From contig CAVXJZ010000003.1 in assembly GCA_963762205.1 (NCBI GenBank), forward strand, positions 62,001 to 126,000: a stretch of DNA of 64,000 nucleotides. The letters run 5' to 3'. The notes below the pieces were generated by a model. The model did not search any database, had not been told where the DNA came from, and worked only from the letters and a program-made list of their open reading frames with translations. Made by a program: the position numbers and the translations under genes. Source of the stretch: VRUE01 sp963762205. GTDB lineage: Bacteria; Actinomycetota; Thermoleophilia; Solirubrobacterales; 70-9. Below, piece by piece: positions 51,636-59,008 of this stretch (position 1 is its first letter; each line of letters begins with the position of its first letter).

Positions 51636-52205
51636 TCAGATCGCGTAGAAGGGCTCGATTTCCTTCTCCTTCGATCGGAAGCAGATGCCGACCCTGAAGT
51701 TCTTCCGTGTCGTCGATCGTCGCCTTCGCGTGCGGCCGATCGTGGCCGTCGCCGTGACGAAGCCCCTGTCGCCGTCGAGGAAGACGTCGTTTCCGCGGGT
51801 TCGCCGAGGAAGGCGAGTTCCACGCCGTCGGGAACGTTCCCGATTTCTCGCCGCCGATCGGCATGACTTCGCGTGAACGCCGTCGGCCCGGGCGGGCCTT
51901 CGGTGCCGGTGAGTCCGGGCTGGCCGGGGTCGCCCTGTGGCCCGGGCTCGCCCTTCGGCGCCCTTCGGGGCGGCTGGGACGCGCTTCAGCGCCGAGAGCG
52001 GGATCGAGTGCTTCTTGATCTGCTTGCCGGTGATCGTGTGCTTGCGGATCTTCTTGCCGGGGACCGAGTTGTTCTTGACGTCCTTGCCGGTGATCAGCTT
52101 CTTGCCCGCCACCGCCGTCCCGAGCGAGAGCAGCGCGACGATTGCGATTGCGATTGCGGTCGTGCTCTTTGCGCGACCGGCGAACCAGGACCCCTTCGAC
52201 CTCAC
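51636..52205 (-). CDS. Collagen-like exported/surface protein, frameshifted
   Basis: Starts MRSKGSWFAGRAKSTTAIAI with a hydrophobic export/anchor helix (TAIAIAIVALLSLGTAVAG). Then a basic repeat with ITGKDVKNNSVPGKKIRKH and TITGKQIKKHSIP, a type of repeat seen in actinobacterial surface proteins. Around 51890-51990 the sequence reads as Gly-x-Pro collagen-like triplets (GDPGQPGLTGTEG) in another frame. The end (VTATATIGRT, FRVGICFRSKEKEI) returns to the starting frame, so there are at least two compensating indels. Function unknown. Confidence 0.5.
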   Translation of the reverse strand: MRSKGSWFAGRAKSTTAIAIAIVALLSLGTAVAGKKLITGKDVKNNSVPGKKIRKHTITGKQIKKHSIPLSALKRVPAAPKGAEGRARATGRPRPARTHRHRRPARADGVHAKSCRSAARNRERSRRRGTRLPRRTRGNDVFLDGDRGFVTATATIGRTRRRRSTTRKNFRVGICFRSKEKEIEPFYAI

Positions 52206-52280
52206 AGCTCCCCCTTTGACCGGCGTCGGTGAATGCGGAGAGTCTAGAACCCCTGACCGGTCGGGGAAAGGGGAACGGGG

Positions 52281-52763
52281 TCAGTCGCTGCCCTGGGCGA
52301 AGTCGTCGGGGTTGACCTCGTCGAGGAAATCTTTGAACTTGTCGACGACCTCCTCGGTGTCCTCCACCTCGTGCTCGAACTCGATCGCCGACTCCTCGAT
52401 CACCTCCTCGGCGGCGAAGATCGGCGCCGAGACCCTGACCGCCAGCGCCAGGGCGTCGGAGGGGCGCGAGTCGATCTCCATCTCGGAGCCGTTGATCGAG
52501 ACCGTGATCGAGGCGTAGAAGGTGTTGTCGCGCAGCTCGGTGACCGAGACCCGCTCGCACTTGGCGTCGAGCTGGTCGAGGACGTCGGAGAGCAGGTCGT
52601 GGGTCATCGGCCGCGGGGTCGAGGCCCCCTGCAGCTTCATCAGGATCGCCGCCGCCTCGGGATGGCCGATCCAGATCGGCAGGAACTTGTTCCCGTCGAC
52701 GGTCTTCAGCAAGACGATCGGCTGCTTGCCGACCATGTCGAAGCTGACGCCATAGATCTGCAT
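52281..52763 (-). CDS. Bifunctional nuclease (DUF151) family protein
   Basis: A 160-residue protein of the BFN/DUF151 family, some members of which show RNase and DNase activity. Conserved parts: VLLKTVDGNKFLPIWIGHPEAAAI near the start, RPMTHDLLSDVLDQLDAKCERV, NTFYASITV and DSRPSDALALAVR, the family's most conserved segment. Acidic C-terminus (EVEDTEEVVDKFKD). ATG at 52763 is chosen; a TTG at 52772 would add three residues. It starts only 10 bases after the 3' end of tRNA-Ile on the same strand, so the mRNA may be released by tRNA processing. Confidence 0.9.
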   Translation of the reverse strand: MQIYGVSFDMVGKQPIVLLKTVDGNKFLPIWIGHPEAAAILMKLQGASTPRPMTHDLLSDVLDQLDAKCERVSVTELRDNTFYASITVSINGSEMEIDSRPSDALALAVRVSAPIFAAEEVIEESAIEFEHEVEDTEEVVDKFKDFLDEVNPDDFAQGSD

Positions 52764-52773
52764 CTGCTGCAAG

Positions 52774-52847
<74 letters not shown>

Positions 52848-52894
52848 GCAAAGCCCGGGCGATGATACCTACCCGCCGCCGCGCCAGTCAGGGC

Positions 52895-53761
52895 TCAGGC
52901 CCGGCGGCCGCGGGCGATGCGGCGGGCGGCGGCGAGCGCCTCGGCGAGGTCGTCGAAGCGGATCTCGACCGCGACCTCCTCCCCCTTTCGCGGCCGCACC
53001 CGGACCTCGTGGCCGAGGGCCGCCTCGAAGCGATCGGCGGCCTCGCGCAGCGCCGCCTGCTCCTCGGGGTCGAGCGACCGAGCCGGCCCACCACCAGGCT
53101 TTGGCTGGCTGGCCAGCTTGGCCCGGTTCTCGGTCTCGCGAACCGACCAGCCGTGCCTGGCGGCCTCACGGCCGAGGCGGCGGCGCACGTCGTTGCCACG
53201 GGCGGCGAGGAGGGCGCGGCCGTGCCCCTCGCTGAGCTCGCCGGACTCGAGCAGGGCGAGGACCTCGTCCGGCAGGTCGAGCAGCCGGATCAGGTTGGAG
53301 ACCGCCGGCCGGCTGCGGCCGACGCGGCGGGCGAGGTCCTCCTTGGAGAGGCCGAGCTCGTCGACCAGGGCGGCGCAGGCGCGCGCCTCGTCGACGGGGT
53401 TGAGGTCCTCGCGGACCATGTTCTCGATCAGCGCCAACTGCAGCCGCTCGGCCTGCTCGGAGTCGCGGATCACGGCCGGCACCTTGTCGAGCCCGGCCTG
53501 CTGGGCGGCGCGCCAGCGGCGCTCGCCGGCGATCAGCTCGTAGCTGCCGTCGTGAAGGGGGCGGACGAGCAGGGGCTGGACGACGCCGCTGGCCTCGATC
53601 GAGGCCGCGAGCGCGTCGAGCGCCTCCTGGTCGAACTGGGTCCGCGGCTGCTTCGGGTTGGGCTTGACCAGGCCGACGGGCAGCTCGCGCAGCTCGCCGG
53701 CGGCGCCGGCGTCGGACTCCGGCAGGATCGCGGCCAGGCCGCGGCCCATGCCCCTAGCCAC
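52895..53761 (-). CDS. parB: Chromosome partitioning protein ParB
   Basis: CTP-dependent clamp that loads at parS and organises the origin region. The 288-residue protein has the N-terminal catalytic region with LIAGERRWRAAQQAG (ParB motif, GERRxRA) and the ENMVREDLNPVDEA box, a helix-turn-helix (LSKEDLARRVGRSRPAVSNLIRL as pattern; about 130-150) and a C-terminal dimerisation domain. Its ATG overlaps the parA stop. A parS-like site lies 3.2 kb away at 56945. Confidence 0.95.
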   Translation of the reverse strand: MARGMGRGLAAILPESDAGAAGELRELPVGLVKPNPKQPRTQFDQEALDALAASIEASGVVQPLLVRPLHDGSYELIAGERRWRAAQQAGLDKVPAVIRDSEQAERLQLALIENMVREDLNPVDEARACAALVDELGLSKEDLARRVGRSRPAVSNLIRLLDLPDEVLALLESGELSEGHGRALLAARGNDVRRRLGREAARHGWSVRETENRAKLASQPKPGGGPARSLDPEEQAALREAADRFEAALGHEVRVRPRKGEEVAVEIRFDDLAEALAAARRIARGRRA

Positions 53762-54512
53762 GGGCGACGAGCTCCTCGGCCAGAGCGCGGTAGGCGGACG
53801 AGGCGCGCGAGGAGGGGGCGTGCTCGGTCACGGGGAGACCATAGCTCGGCGCCTCGGCGACGCGAACGCTTCGGGGTATCACCGTCTTGAAGACCATCTC
53901 CGGGAAATGCTCGCGCAGCTCGCGCTCGACATCCTGGGCGAGGCGGGTGCGCTCGTCGTGCATTGTGATCAAGAGGCCCGACACATCGAGGCCGGGGTTC
54001 ATCTCGCGGCGGATCATCGCCAGCGTGTCGAGGAACTGGACCAGGCCCTCGAGTGCCAGGTACTCGGCCTGGACCGGGACGATCACCCGATCCGCGGTGA
54101 CGAGGGCGTTGACGCTGACCGGGCCGAGCGAGGGCGGGCAGTCGAGGACGGTGACGTCGAAGCGCTCGCGAACGGGGCCGAGGCGCTCGCGCAGGCGCGT
54201 CTCGGAGCCCTCCATGCGCGGCAGCTCGACCGCGGCGCCGGCGAGGTCGCGGCTGGCCGGCACAAGCCAGAGGTTGTCGGGCCCCGCCGGGCGGGCCGCC
54301 TCGGCGACCGAGACGTCGGAGGTGAGGCAGTCGTAGGAGGAGGGGTGCATGTCGCGCTCGCCGCCGAGCGCGACGGTCGCGTTGCACTGCGGGTCGAGGT
54401 CGACGAGAAGCGTCTGGGAGCCCGAGGCGGCGACGCAGGCGGCGACGTTGACGGCGGTCGTCGTCTTGCCCACCCCACCCTTCTGGTTCGCGATCGCGTA
54501 GACGACACCCAT
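53754..54512 (-). CDS. parA: Chromosome partitioning ATPase ParA (Soj)
   Basis: Walker-type ATPase that moves ParB-bound origins. The 252-residue protein has the deviant Walker A KGGVGKTTTAVNVAA at about 11-25, DLDPQCNATVALGG, and VTVLDCPPSLGPVSVNAL. Compatible with Soj rather than plasmid ParA by its size. ATG 54512 is 7 bases after TAGTCT with no Shine-Dalgarno. Downstream of rsmG and upstream of parB, the typical arrangement. Confidence 0.95.
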   Translation of the reverse strand: MGVVYAIANQKGGVGKTTTAVNVAACVAASGSQTLLVDLDPQCNATVALGGERDMHPSSYDCLTSDVSVAEAARPAGPDNLWLVPASRDLAGAAVELPRMEGSETRLRERLGPVRERFDVTVLDCPPSLGPVSVNALVTADRVIVPVQAEYLALEGLVQFLDTLAMIRREMNPGLDVSGLLITMHDERTRLAQDVERELREHFPEMVFKTVIPRSVRVAEAPSYGLPVTEHAPSSRASSAYRALAEELVARG

Positions 54513-54519
54513 CGCCGTG

Positions 54520-54525
54520 AGACTA
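54520..54525 (-). promoter_or_regulatory. Candidate -10 for parA-parB
   Basis: TAGTCT on the minus strand, 7 bases before the parA ATG; suggests a separate leaderless parAB transcript. Confidence 0.4.
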
Positions 54526-55209
54526 GCTTCCCCGTGGCCGCTTCTTCGCCATCCCCGGGCGCCGCGGCAGGTCGGCCGGAGTGGCGCCCGCCTTGCGCAT
54601 CACGTGGAGGTGGCGATTGCGGCTCCCCGCGTACGGGCCGACGGCGAGGACGCGCTGCGGCTCCATCGCCAGCGCCGGCGCCGCCCGAGCCAGCTCGGCC
54701 TCCTCGTCCCCGTCGCGCCGCCCCTTCCAGGCGACCAGCACGCCGCCCTCGCGAAGCAGCGGCGAGGCGAGCTCGGCCAGGGTCGAGAGGCGACCGACGG
54801 CGCGGGCGGTGACGGCGTCGAAGGACTCGCGGGCGGGACCCGCGGCCAACTCCTCCGAGCGCGCGTTGACCACCTCCGCGTTGGCGATCCCGCTGCCCGC
54901 GAGCGCACGCCGCATGAAGTCGCACTTGCGCCCCACCGACTCGATCAGATCGACCTGCGCAGAGGGCAGCGCGGCTGCCAGGACGAGGCCCGGAAACCCA
55001 GCCCCGGAGCCGATATCGGCGATCCGACGGGCCTCCGCGAGCGGCTCGACCTCAAGCCCGCTGAGGCTGTCGTCGACGTGCACCTTCCAGGCGTCCGGCG
55101 GATCGGTCACCGAGCTCACCGAGGCGCGCTCGCGGGCGAGCAGGTCGAGCACTGTCGCCAGGGCGGCGCGGGCGGCCGGGTCGAGCTCGGCGGAGGACGG
55201 GGCGCCCAC
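54523..55209 (-). CDS. rsmG: 16S rRNA (guanine527-N7)-methyltransferase
   Basis: Methylates G527 of 16S rRNA using SAM (also gidB). The 228-residue protein contains HVDDSLSGLEV, the SAM motif ADIGSGAGFPGLVLAAALP, ESVGRKCDFMRRAL and VTARAVGRLSTLAELASPLL, all RsmG hallmarks. GTG start. Lies between jag and parA. Confidence 0.95.
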   Translation of the reverse strand: MGAPSSAELDPAARAALATVLDLLARERASVSSVTDPPDAWKVHVDDSLSGLEVEPLAEARRIADIGSGAGFPGLVLAAALPSAQVDLIESVGRKCDFMRRALAGSGIANAEVVNARSEELAAGPARESFDAVTARAVGRLSTLAELASPLLREGGVLVAWKGRRDGDEEAELARAAPALAMEPQRVLAVGPYAGSRNRHLHVMRKAGATPADLPRRPGMAKKRPRGS

Positions 55210-55224
55210 TGCCGCCGCTCGCGA

Positions 55225-55710
55225 TCACTCGGCGACCAGCGGGGCGACGACCACGCAGCGGTGCGGCTCTTCGCCTTCGCTGTAGGTCTCGACTCCGGCA
55301 CGGTCCTTGAGGTGCTCGTGGACGACGCGGCGCTCCTGGGCGCTCATCTCGTCCATCTCGACGGTGCGGTTGTCGTCGAGAGCGCGTTCGGCGGCGCGTT
55401 CGGCGCGGGCGACGAGAACCTCCCTGCGGCGCTCCCGGTAGCCGGCGGCGTCGAGGACGACGCGCTTGCGGTCGCGCATGCCGCGAAAGGCGGCCTGGTA
55501 GCAGAGCAGCTGGAGGGCGTCGATCGTCTGGCCGCGCTTGCCGATCAGCAGGCCGTAGTCGTCGTCGCCGCTGACCACCGCGTCGATTCGACCGTCGTCC
55601 TCGTTGATCTCAACCTCACCCTCAAGGTCAAGCTCGTCGAGCACCTCCTCGATCACGGCCCTCACCCGCTGGGCGGGCTCGGCCGGCCACTCCCCGGTTC
55701 CGTCGCTCAT
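55225..55710 (-). CDS. jag: Jag/KhpB-like R3H and KH domain RNA-binding protein
   Basis: A 161-residue RNA-binding protein. The KH domain (about 18-85) has DDYGLLIGKRGQTIDALQLL (the GxxG loop is IGKRGQ). The R3H domain has RRVVHEHLKDRAGVETYSEGEEPHRCVVV. Unlike many Jag proteins it lacks a long N-terminal domain. ATG 55710 (MSDGTGEW) chosen over an upstream start that would translate the palindromic element B. Sits between yidC and rsmG, as usual. Confidence 0.93.
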   Translation of the reverse strand: MSDGTGEWPAEPAQRVRAVIEEVLDELDLEGEVEINEDDGRIDAVVSGDDDYGLLIGKRGQTIDALQLLCYQAAFRGMRDRKRVVLDAAGYRERRREVLVARAERAAERALDDNRTVEMDEMSAQERRVVHEHLKDRAGVETYSEGEEPHRCVVVAPLVAE

Positions 55711-55793
55711 AGGCGCGAACTCTATCCCGCCCAAGCCCCAACCGAAAGCCGAAAAGCTGAATCCCCACCCGCCCCGGAAAAGCCCCGCCAATC

Positions 55794-55890
55794 GGGCGGG
55801 GGCCGGATGGCCTCTCGACGGGCGGATACTCAGAGCCGCCCAACCCATGGTTGGGCGGCGAGTCCGGAGAGAGGGCTTCCGGCCCCGCCC
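55794..55890. repeat. Palindromic repeat element, copy B
   Basis: About 97 nt, related to copy A at 45362-45454. Outer arms GGGCGGGGgCCGGA and TCCGGCCCCGCCC; inner stem GCCGCCCAAC / GTTGGGCGGC (55835-55859); conserved CGGATACTCAGAGCCG segment. It lies in the yidC-jag intergenic gap, its end touching the yidC stop codon. It might set mRNA stability or attenuate jag expression. Confidence 0.7.
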
Positions 55891-56677
55891 TACCGCCGCT
55901 TGCGCTTTTTCCGGGGCGGGGGCGGGGGCGCCTTGGCCGCCACCGCGGCCGCCGCCCCCTCGGGCGTGGCCGCTTCGGGGACCGGGATGATCTTTTTGAT
56001 CGCGAACTGCTGCCCGATCGTCCAGATGTTGGTCGTGATCCAGTAGAGCACGAGGCCGGCCGGAAAGCTGATGATGAAGGGGACGAAGATGAAGGGGAGG
56101 ACCATCATCATCGTCCGCTGGCTTTTGTCGGCGGAGAGGGCCATCACCATCCCGGAGACGAGCTGGGTGCCGACGTAGAGGACGAGCAGCGCCGCGAGTT
56201 CGCCGCCCGTCGCCTTGGCGGTCAGGTCGTTGATGAAGAGGAAGCCCTCGCCCCAGTTGCCCGGCGGGACTTCGCTGCAGACCTTCGCGGTCTGGCCGCA
56301 GATGTCGAAGCGAAGGTCGTGCTGGAGGACGTAGAAGAGCGTGATGAAGACCGGCAGCTGGGCGAGCAGCGGCACGCAGGAGGCGAATGGGTTGACTTTG
56401 TTCTCTTTGTAGAAGCGCATCATTTCCTGCTGCATGCGCTGTTTGTCGTTCTTGAACTTCTCTTTCAGCTCCTGCATCTGGGGCTGCAGCGCCTGCATCG
56501 CCCGCATCCCCTTGAGCTGTTTGTAGGTCAGCGGGATCAGCAGGGTGCGCATCGCCACGGTCAGGGCGATGATCGCGCCGCCCCAGGAGAGGCCGACGGA
56601 GTCGTGGAAGAAGACGAGGACTTCGTCGGCGATGTCGACGAGGAACTGCGGCGCCAGCTGCAGGCCGAGGGGGGCAT
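55890..56677 (-). CDS. yidC: Membrane protein insertase YidC, start codon frameshifted
   Basis: Oxa1/Alb3-type insertase in the cytoplasmic membrane. Recognisable segments: FFHDSVGLSWGGAIIALTVAMR, PLTYKQLKGMRAMQALQPQMQELKEKFKND (shown in part), CVPLLAQLPVFITLFYVL, and the last helix VLYWITTNIWTIGQQ, then a basic Ala/Pro-rich tail (APPPPPRKKRKRR). The body has no ATG or GTG in frame near its start. The ATG at 56677, which overlaps the yidD stop (TGATG), is separated from the frame by one missing base in a C run (56669-56674). With seven Cs the protein is 262 residues. Confidence 0.92.
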
Positions 56678-56952
56678 CAGACCTTGGCCTCACCGTGGTA
56701 GTCGGCCGGGTGCACGTGCCCGAGGCCGCGCAGCCTGAATTTCTTGGGGACCGGGTCGAAGCCGCCGTGGCTGAAGGGGTTGCAGCGCAGCAGCCGCCAG
56801 GCGGCAAGGAGCGTGCCCCTCGCCGCCCCGAAGCGCCCGATCGACTCGGCGGCGTAGGCCGAGCAGGTCGGCTCGTAGCGACAGCGGCGCGGGCGCCCTG
56901 GCGAGATCCAGCGCCGGTAGGCGCCGATCGTGCCCAGCAGGAGCCGTTTCAC
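56677..56952 (-). CDS. yidD: Membrane protein insertion efficiency factor YidD
   Basis: A 91-residue peripheral membrane protein that aids YidC. It contains GAYRRWISPGRPRRCRYEPTCSAYAAE, the conserved Cys-containing YidD core, and RLLRCNPFSHGGFDPVP. GTG start at 56952 overlaps the rnpA stop (GTGA). The overlap region also forms a parS-like site. Confidence 0.94.
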   Translation of the reverse strand: MKRLLLGTIGAYRRWISPGRPRRCRYEPTCSAYAAESIGRFGAARGTLLAAWRLLRCNPFSHGGFDPVPKKFRLRGLGHVHPADYHGEAKV

Positions 56953-56960
56953 GTGGAACG
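56945..56960. promoter_or_regulatory. parS-like ParB binding site
   Basis: The 16 bases CGTTTCACGTGGAACG match the bacterial parS consensus TGTTTCACGTGAAACA at 13 of 16 positions, with 13 of 14 in the core. It lies across the rnpA stop and yidD start, near dnaA and 3.2 kb from parB. Confidence 0.65.
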
Positions 56961-57324
56961 CACCCCCACCGACGAGCCGGCCAGCGCCTCCTCGAGGCTG
57001 GCCGTCACCCCGGCCGTGCCCTCGCGCTCGAGCAGATCCGAGAGCTCGGGGCGGGCTACCAGCACGAAGTCGTACTTCTCCGGCAGCCGCTCGGCGAGGC
57101 TCCAAAATGCCTCGCGCAGGGCCCTCTTGACCCGGTTGCGCTCGACCGCGTTGCCGACCTTGCGGCTCGCCGAGACGCCAAGCCGGACGTCGCGCTCGCC
57201 CTCGTCGCGGCGCGGGAAGGTGTAGAGCGACCAGGAAGCGGGTCGCGCTCGACGACCCGTCGCGGTAGACCCGGTCGAACTCGCCGCTGCGCGAGAGACG
57301 CCGACGACGTGGTTTCGCCGCCAT
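56949..57324 (-). CDS. rnpA: Ribonuclease P protein component, frameshifted
   Basis: Protein subunit of RNase P that trims tRNA 5' ends. Starts MAAKPRRRRLSRSGEFDRVYRDG, and after one extra base at about 57226 continues in the next frame as DVRLGVSASRKVGNAVERNRVKR (the RNR box), ending GVRST at a TGA overlapping yidD. Corrected length 124 residues. ATG follows the rpmH stop directly (TAG ATG). Confidence 0.92.
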
Positions 57325-57459
57325 CTAGACCGTCAGGCGCTTCCGGCCTTTGCGGCGCCGGCGCTTCAGGATCGCCCGGCCGCCACGGGTGCTCATCCGC
57401 GCTCGGAAGCCGTGGGTCCTGGCCCGCTTCCGCTTCTTCGGCTGGTAGGTGCGCTTCAT
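57325..57459 (-). CDS. rpmH: 50S ribosomal protein L34
   Basis: A 44-residue ribosomal protein with MKRTYQPKKRKRARTHGF and RMSTRGGRAILKRRRRKGR, the standard L34. Divergent from dnaA. Its -10 (TATACT at 57470-57475) is only 10 bases before the ATG, so its leader is nearly absent. Confidence 0.96.
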   Translation of the reverse strand: MKRTYQPKKRKRARTHGFRARMSTRGGRAILKRRRRKGRKRLTV

Positions 57460-57469
57460 CGGGCGTCGC

Positions 57470-57475
57470 AGTATA
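57470..57475 (-). promoter_or_regulatory. -10 element of rpmH
   Basis: TATACT on the minus strand, 10 bases before the rpmH ATG. Near-consensus; mRNA leader of about 3 bases. Confidence 0.55.
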
Positions 57476-57490
57476 CGGACGCCCCCGAAA

Positions 57491-57509
57491 ACTTTTGTCC
57501 GGGATTTGC
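57491..57509 (+). promoter_or_regulatory. 19-bp motif shared with gyrB upstream region (dnaA side)
   Basis: acttttgtccgggatttgc lies in the rpmH-dnaA gap, 48 bases before the dnaA start. It matches the sequence upstream of gyrB (61541-61559) at 17 of 19 positions. Possible binding site for a common regulator of replication genes, or a promoter element. Confidence 0.55.
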
Positions 57510-57542
57510 GACCGGCCCGGATTCGCGCCGGCCCACCGCCGC

Positions 57543-57548
57543 TATCGT
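57543..57548 (+). promoter_or_regulatory. Candidate -10 of dnaA
   Basis: TATCGT, 8 bases before the GTG at 57557; supports that start codon and a leaderless dnaA message. Confidence 0.45.
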
Positions 57549-57556
57549 CGCCGCGG

Positions 57557-58871
57557 GTGCAAGGAGACGCGGACCGACAACAGCTCGACTCCCTCTGGCA
57601 GGACGTTCAGCGGCGCCTCAGGGACTCGGTGCCCGACTCGACCTTCAATCTCTGGCTGCGGCCCCTGCGGGTCCTCGGCGCGAGTGGGTCGACCCTCCAC
57701 CTCTCGGCGCCCGACAGCATCCGCTCCTGGGTCGAACGGCGCTACACGGCGCTGATCGGCGAAGCGCTCGAGGCGGCGGGCGCCGCCCTCTCGGAGATCA
57801 GCTTCGCGCCGATCGAGGAACGTGCCGACGACGAGCGGGGACCTCAACCCCAGCTACACCTTCGAGCGCTTCGTGATCGGCGAGGGAAACCGCTTCGCCC
57901 ACGCCGCTGCGCTGGCTGCCGCCGAGGCGCCCTCCGAGGCCTACAACCCCCTCTTCCTGCATGGGCCACCGGGGCTCGGCAAGACCCATCTGCTGGTCGC
58001 GGTCGCCAACTACCTGCGTGCCAATGCGCCGGGGCTCGGCGTCCGCTACACCACCGCGGAGTCCTTCACCAACGAGTTCGTCGACGCGCTGCGCCGCAAG
58101 GGCGTCGAGGCCTTCAAGCAGCGCTACCGCGACCTCGACGTCCTCCTCGTCGACGACGTCCAGTTCCTCGAGGGCAAGCCGAACACAGAAGAGGAGTTCT
58201 TCCACACCTTCAACGCCCTCTACGAGGGCGGCAGCCAGCTGGTCCTCTCCTCCGACCGCACCCCGAGCCAGCTGTCGACGCTCGCCGAGAGGCTGCGCGA
58301 CCGCTTCGAGTGGGGGCTGACCGTGGCCGTCGATCCCCCGAACCTCGCCACCCGCCTGACCGTCCTGCGCCGCCTGGTCCGCGAGGCCGGCCTGCCCGAT
58401 GGCGAGGGCGACGCCCTGCTCGAGCTCGCCGGGCGCATCAACGCCAACGTCCGCCAGCTGCACGGGGCCCTGACCAGGGTCATCGCGCACGCCTCGGTGA
58501 CGGCCCGACCGCTCGACTCGAAGCTGATCGCCGAGCTCATCCCCCACTCCTCGCCGCCGCGCTCGGAGGCGCCTGTCGAGGAGATCCAGCAGCACGTCGC
58601 CGGCGCTTTCGGCATCTCCAGAGCCGAGCTCGTTGGCTCCAGCCGCGCCGCCAACCCACTGCGCGCCCGCCAGGTCGCGATCCTCCTGACCCGCGAGACC
58701 ACCGCGCTCTCCCTGCCCCAGATCGGTCGCCTCTATGGCGGTCGCGACCATTCCACCGTTCTCAACGCGCTGCGCCGGATCGAGGCCGGCATCGAGGAGG
58801 ACCAAGGCCTCGCCGAAAAAGTCGACAGGCTGCGCGGTGAGATCCACAGCCTCAGCGGCGGGCGGGCCTGA
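57557..58871 (+). CDS. dnaA: Chromosomal replication initiator DnaA, frameshifted
   Basis: AAA+ initiator that opens oriC. Domain I (LDSLWQDVQRRLRDSVPD, TFNLWLRPL) is in the first frame to about 57836. One extra G in the GGGG at 57837-57840 moves the rest to the next frame: NPSYTFERFVIG, Walker A HGPPGLGKTHLL, Walker B LLVDDVQFLEGK, sensor RLRDRFEWGL, and the DnaA-box-binding signature GGRDHSTVLNALRRIE. Linker domain II is very short. Corrected length 437 residues. GTG 57557 is supported by TATCGT 8 bases upstream. Confidence 0.94.
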
Positions 58872-59008
58872 CCGCCGACCGCGCTGTAAGAATCAATGCG
58901 CCTCCCACAGCCAGATCCACAACCTCGATCGCCCGTCCCAATGCGGTTCGGCCCGTTGCCCGTGGCCTTTCCACAGGCTCTAATCCAATTCAAGAAAGCA
59001 TTGATCAG
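58872..59008. other. Candidate origin of replication (dnaA-dnaN gap)
   Basis: A 137-bp gap with two weak DnaA-box-like sequences (AGATCCACA near 58912 and CTTTCCACA near 58968, each 7 of 9 to TTATCCACA) and a locally AT-richer end (CTAATCCAATTCAAGAAAGC). Gene order around it is the classic oriC arrangement. The boxes are poor, so the true origin could also include the rpmH-dnaA gap. Confidence 0.45.

Noticed and set aside
56677..57324. A single 215-codon protein covering rnpA and yidD
   Set aside because: Joins the N-terminus of RnpA to YidD through an alternate frame created by an indel in rnpA.
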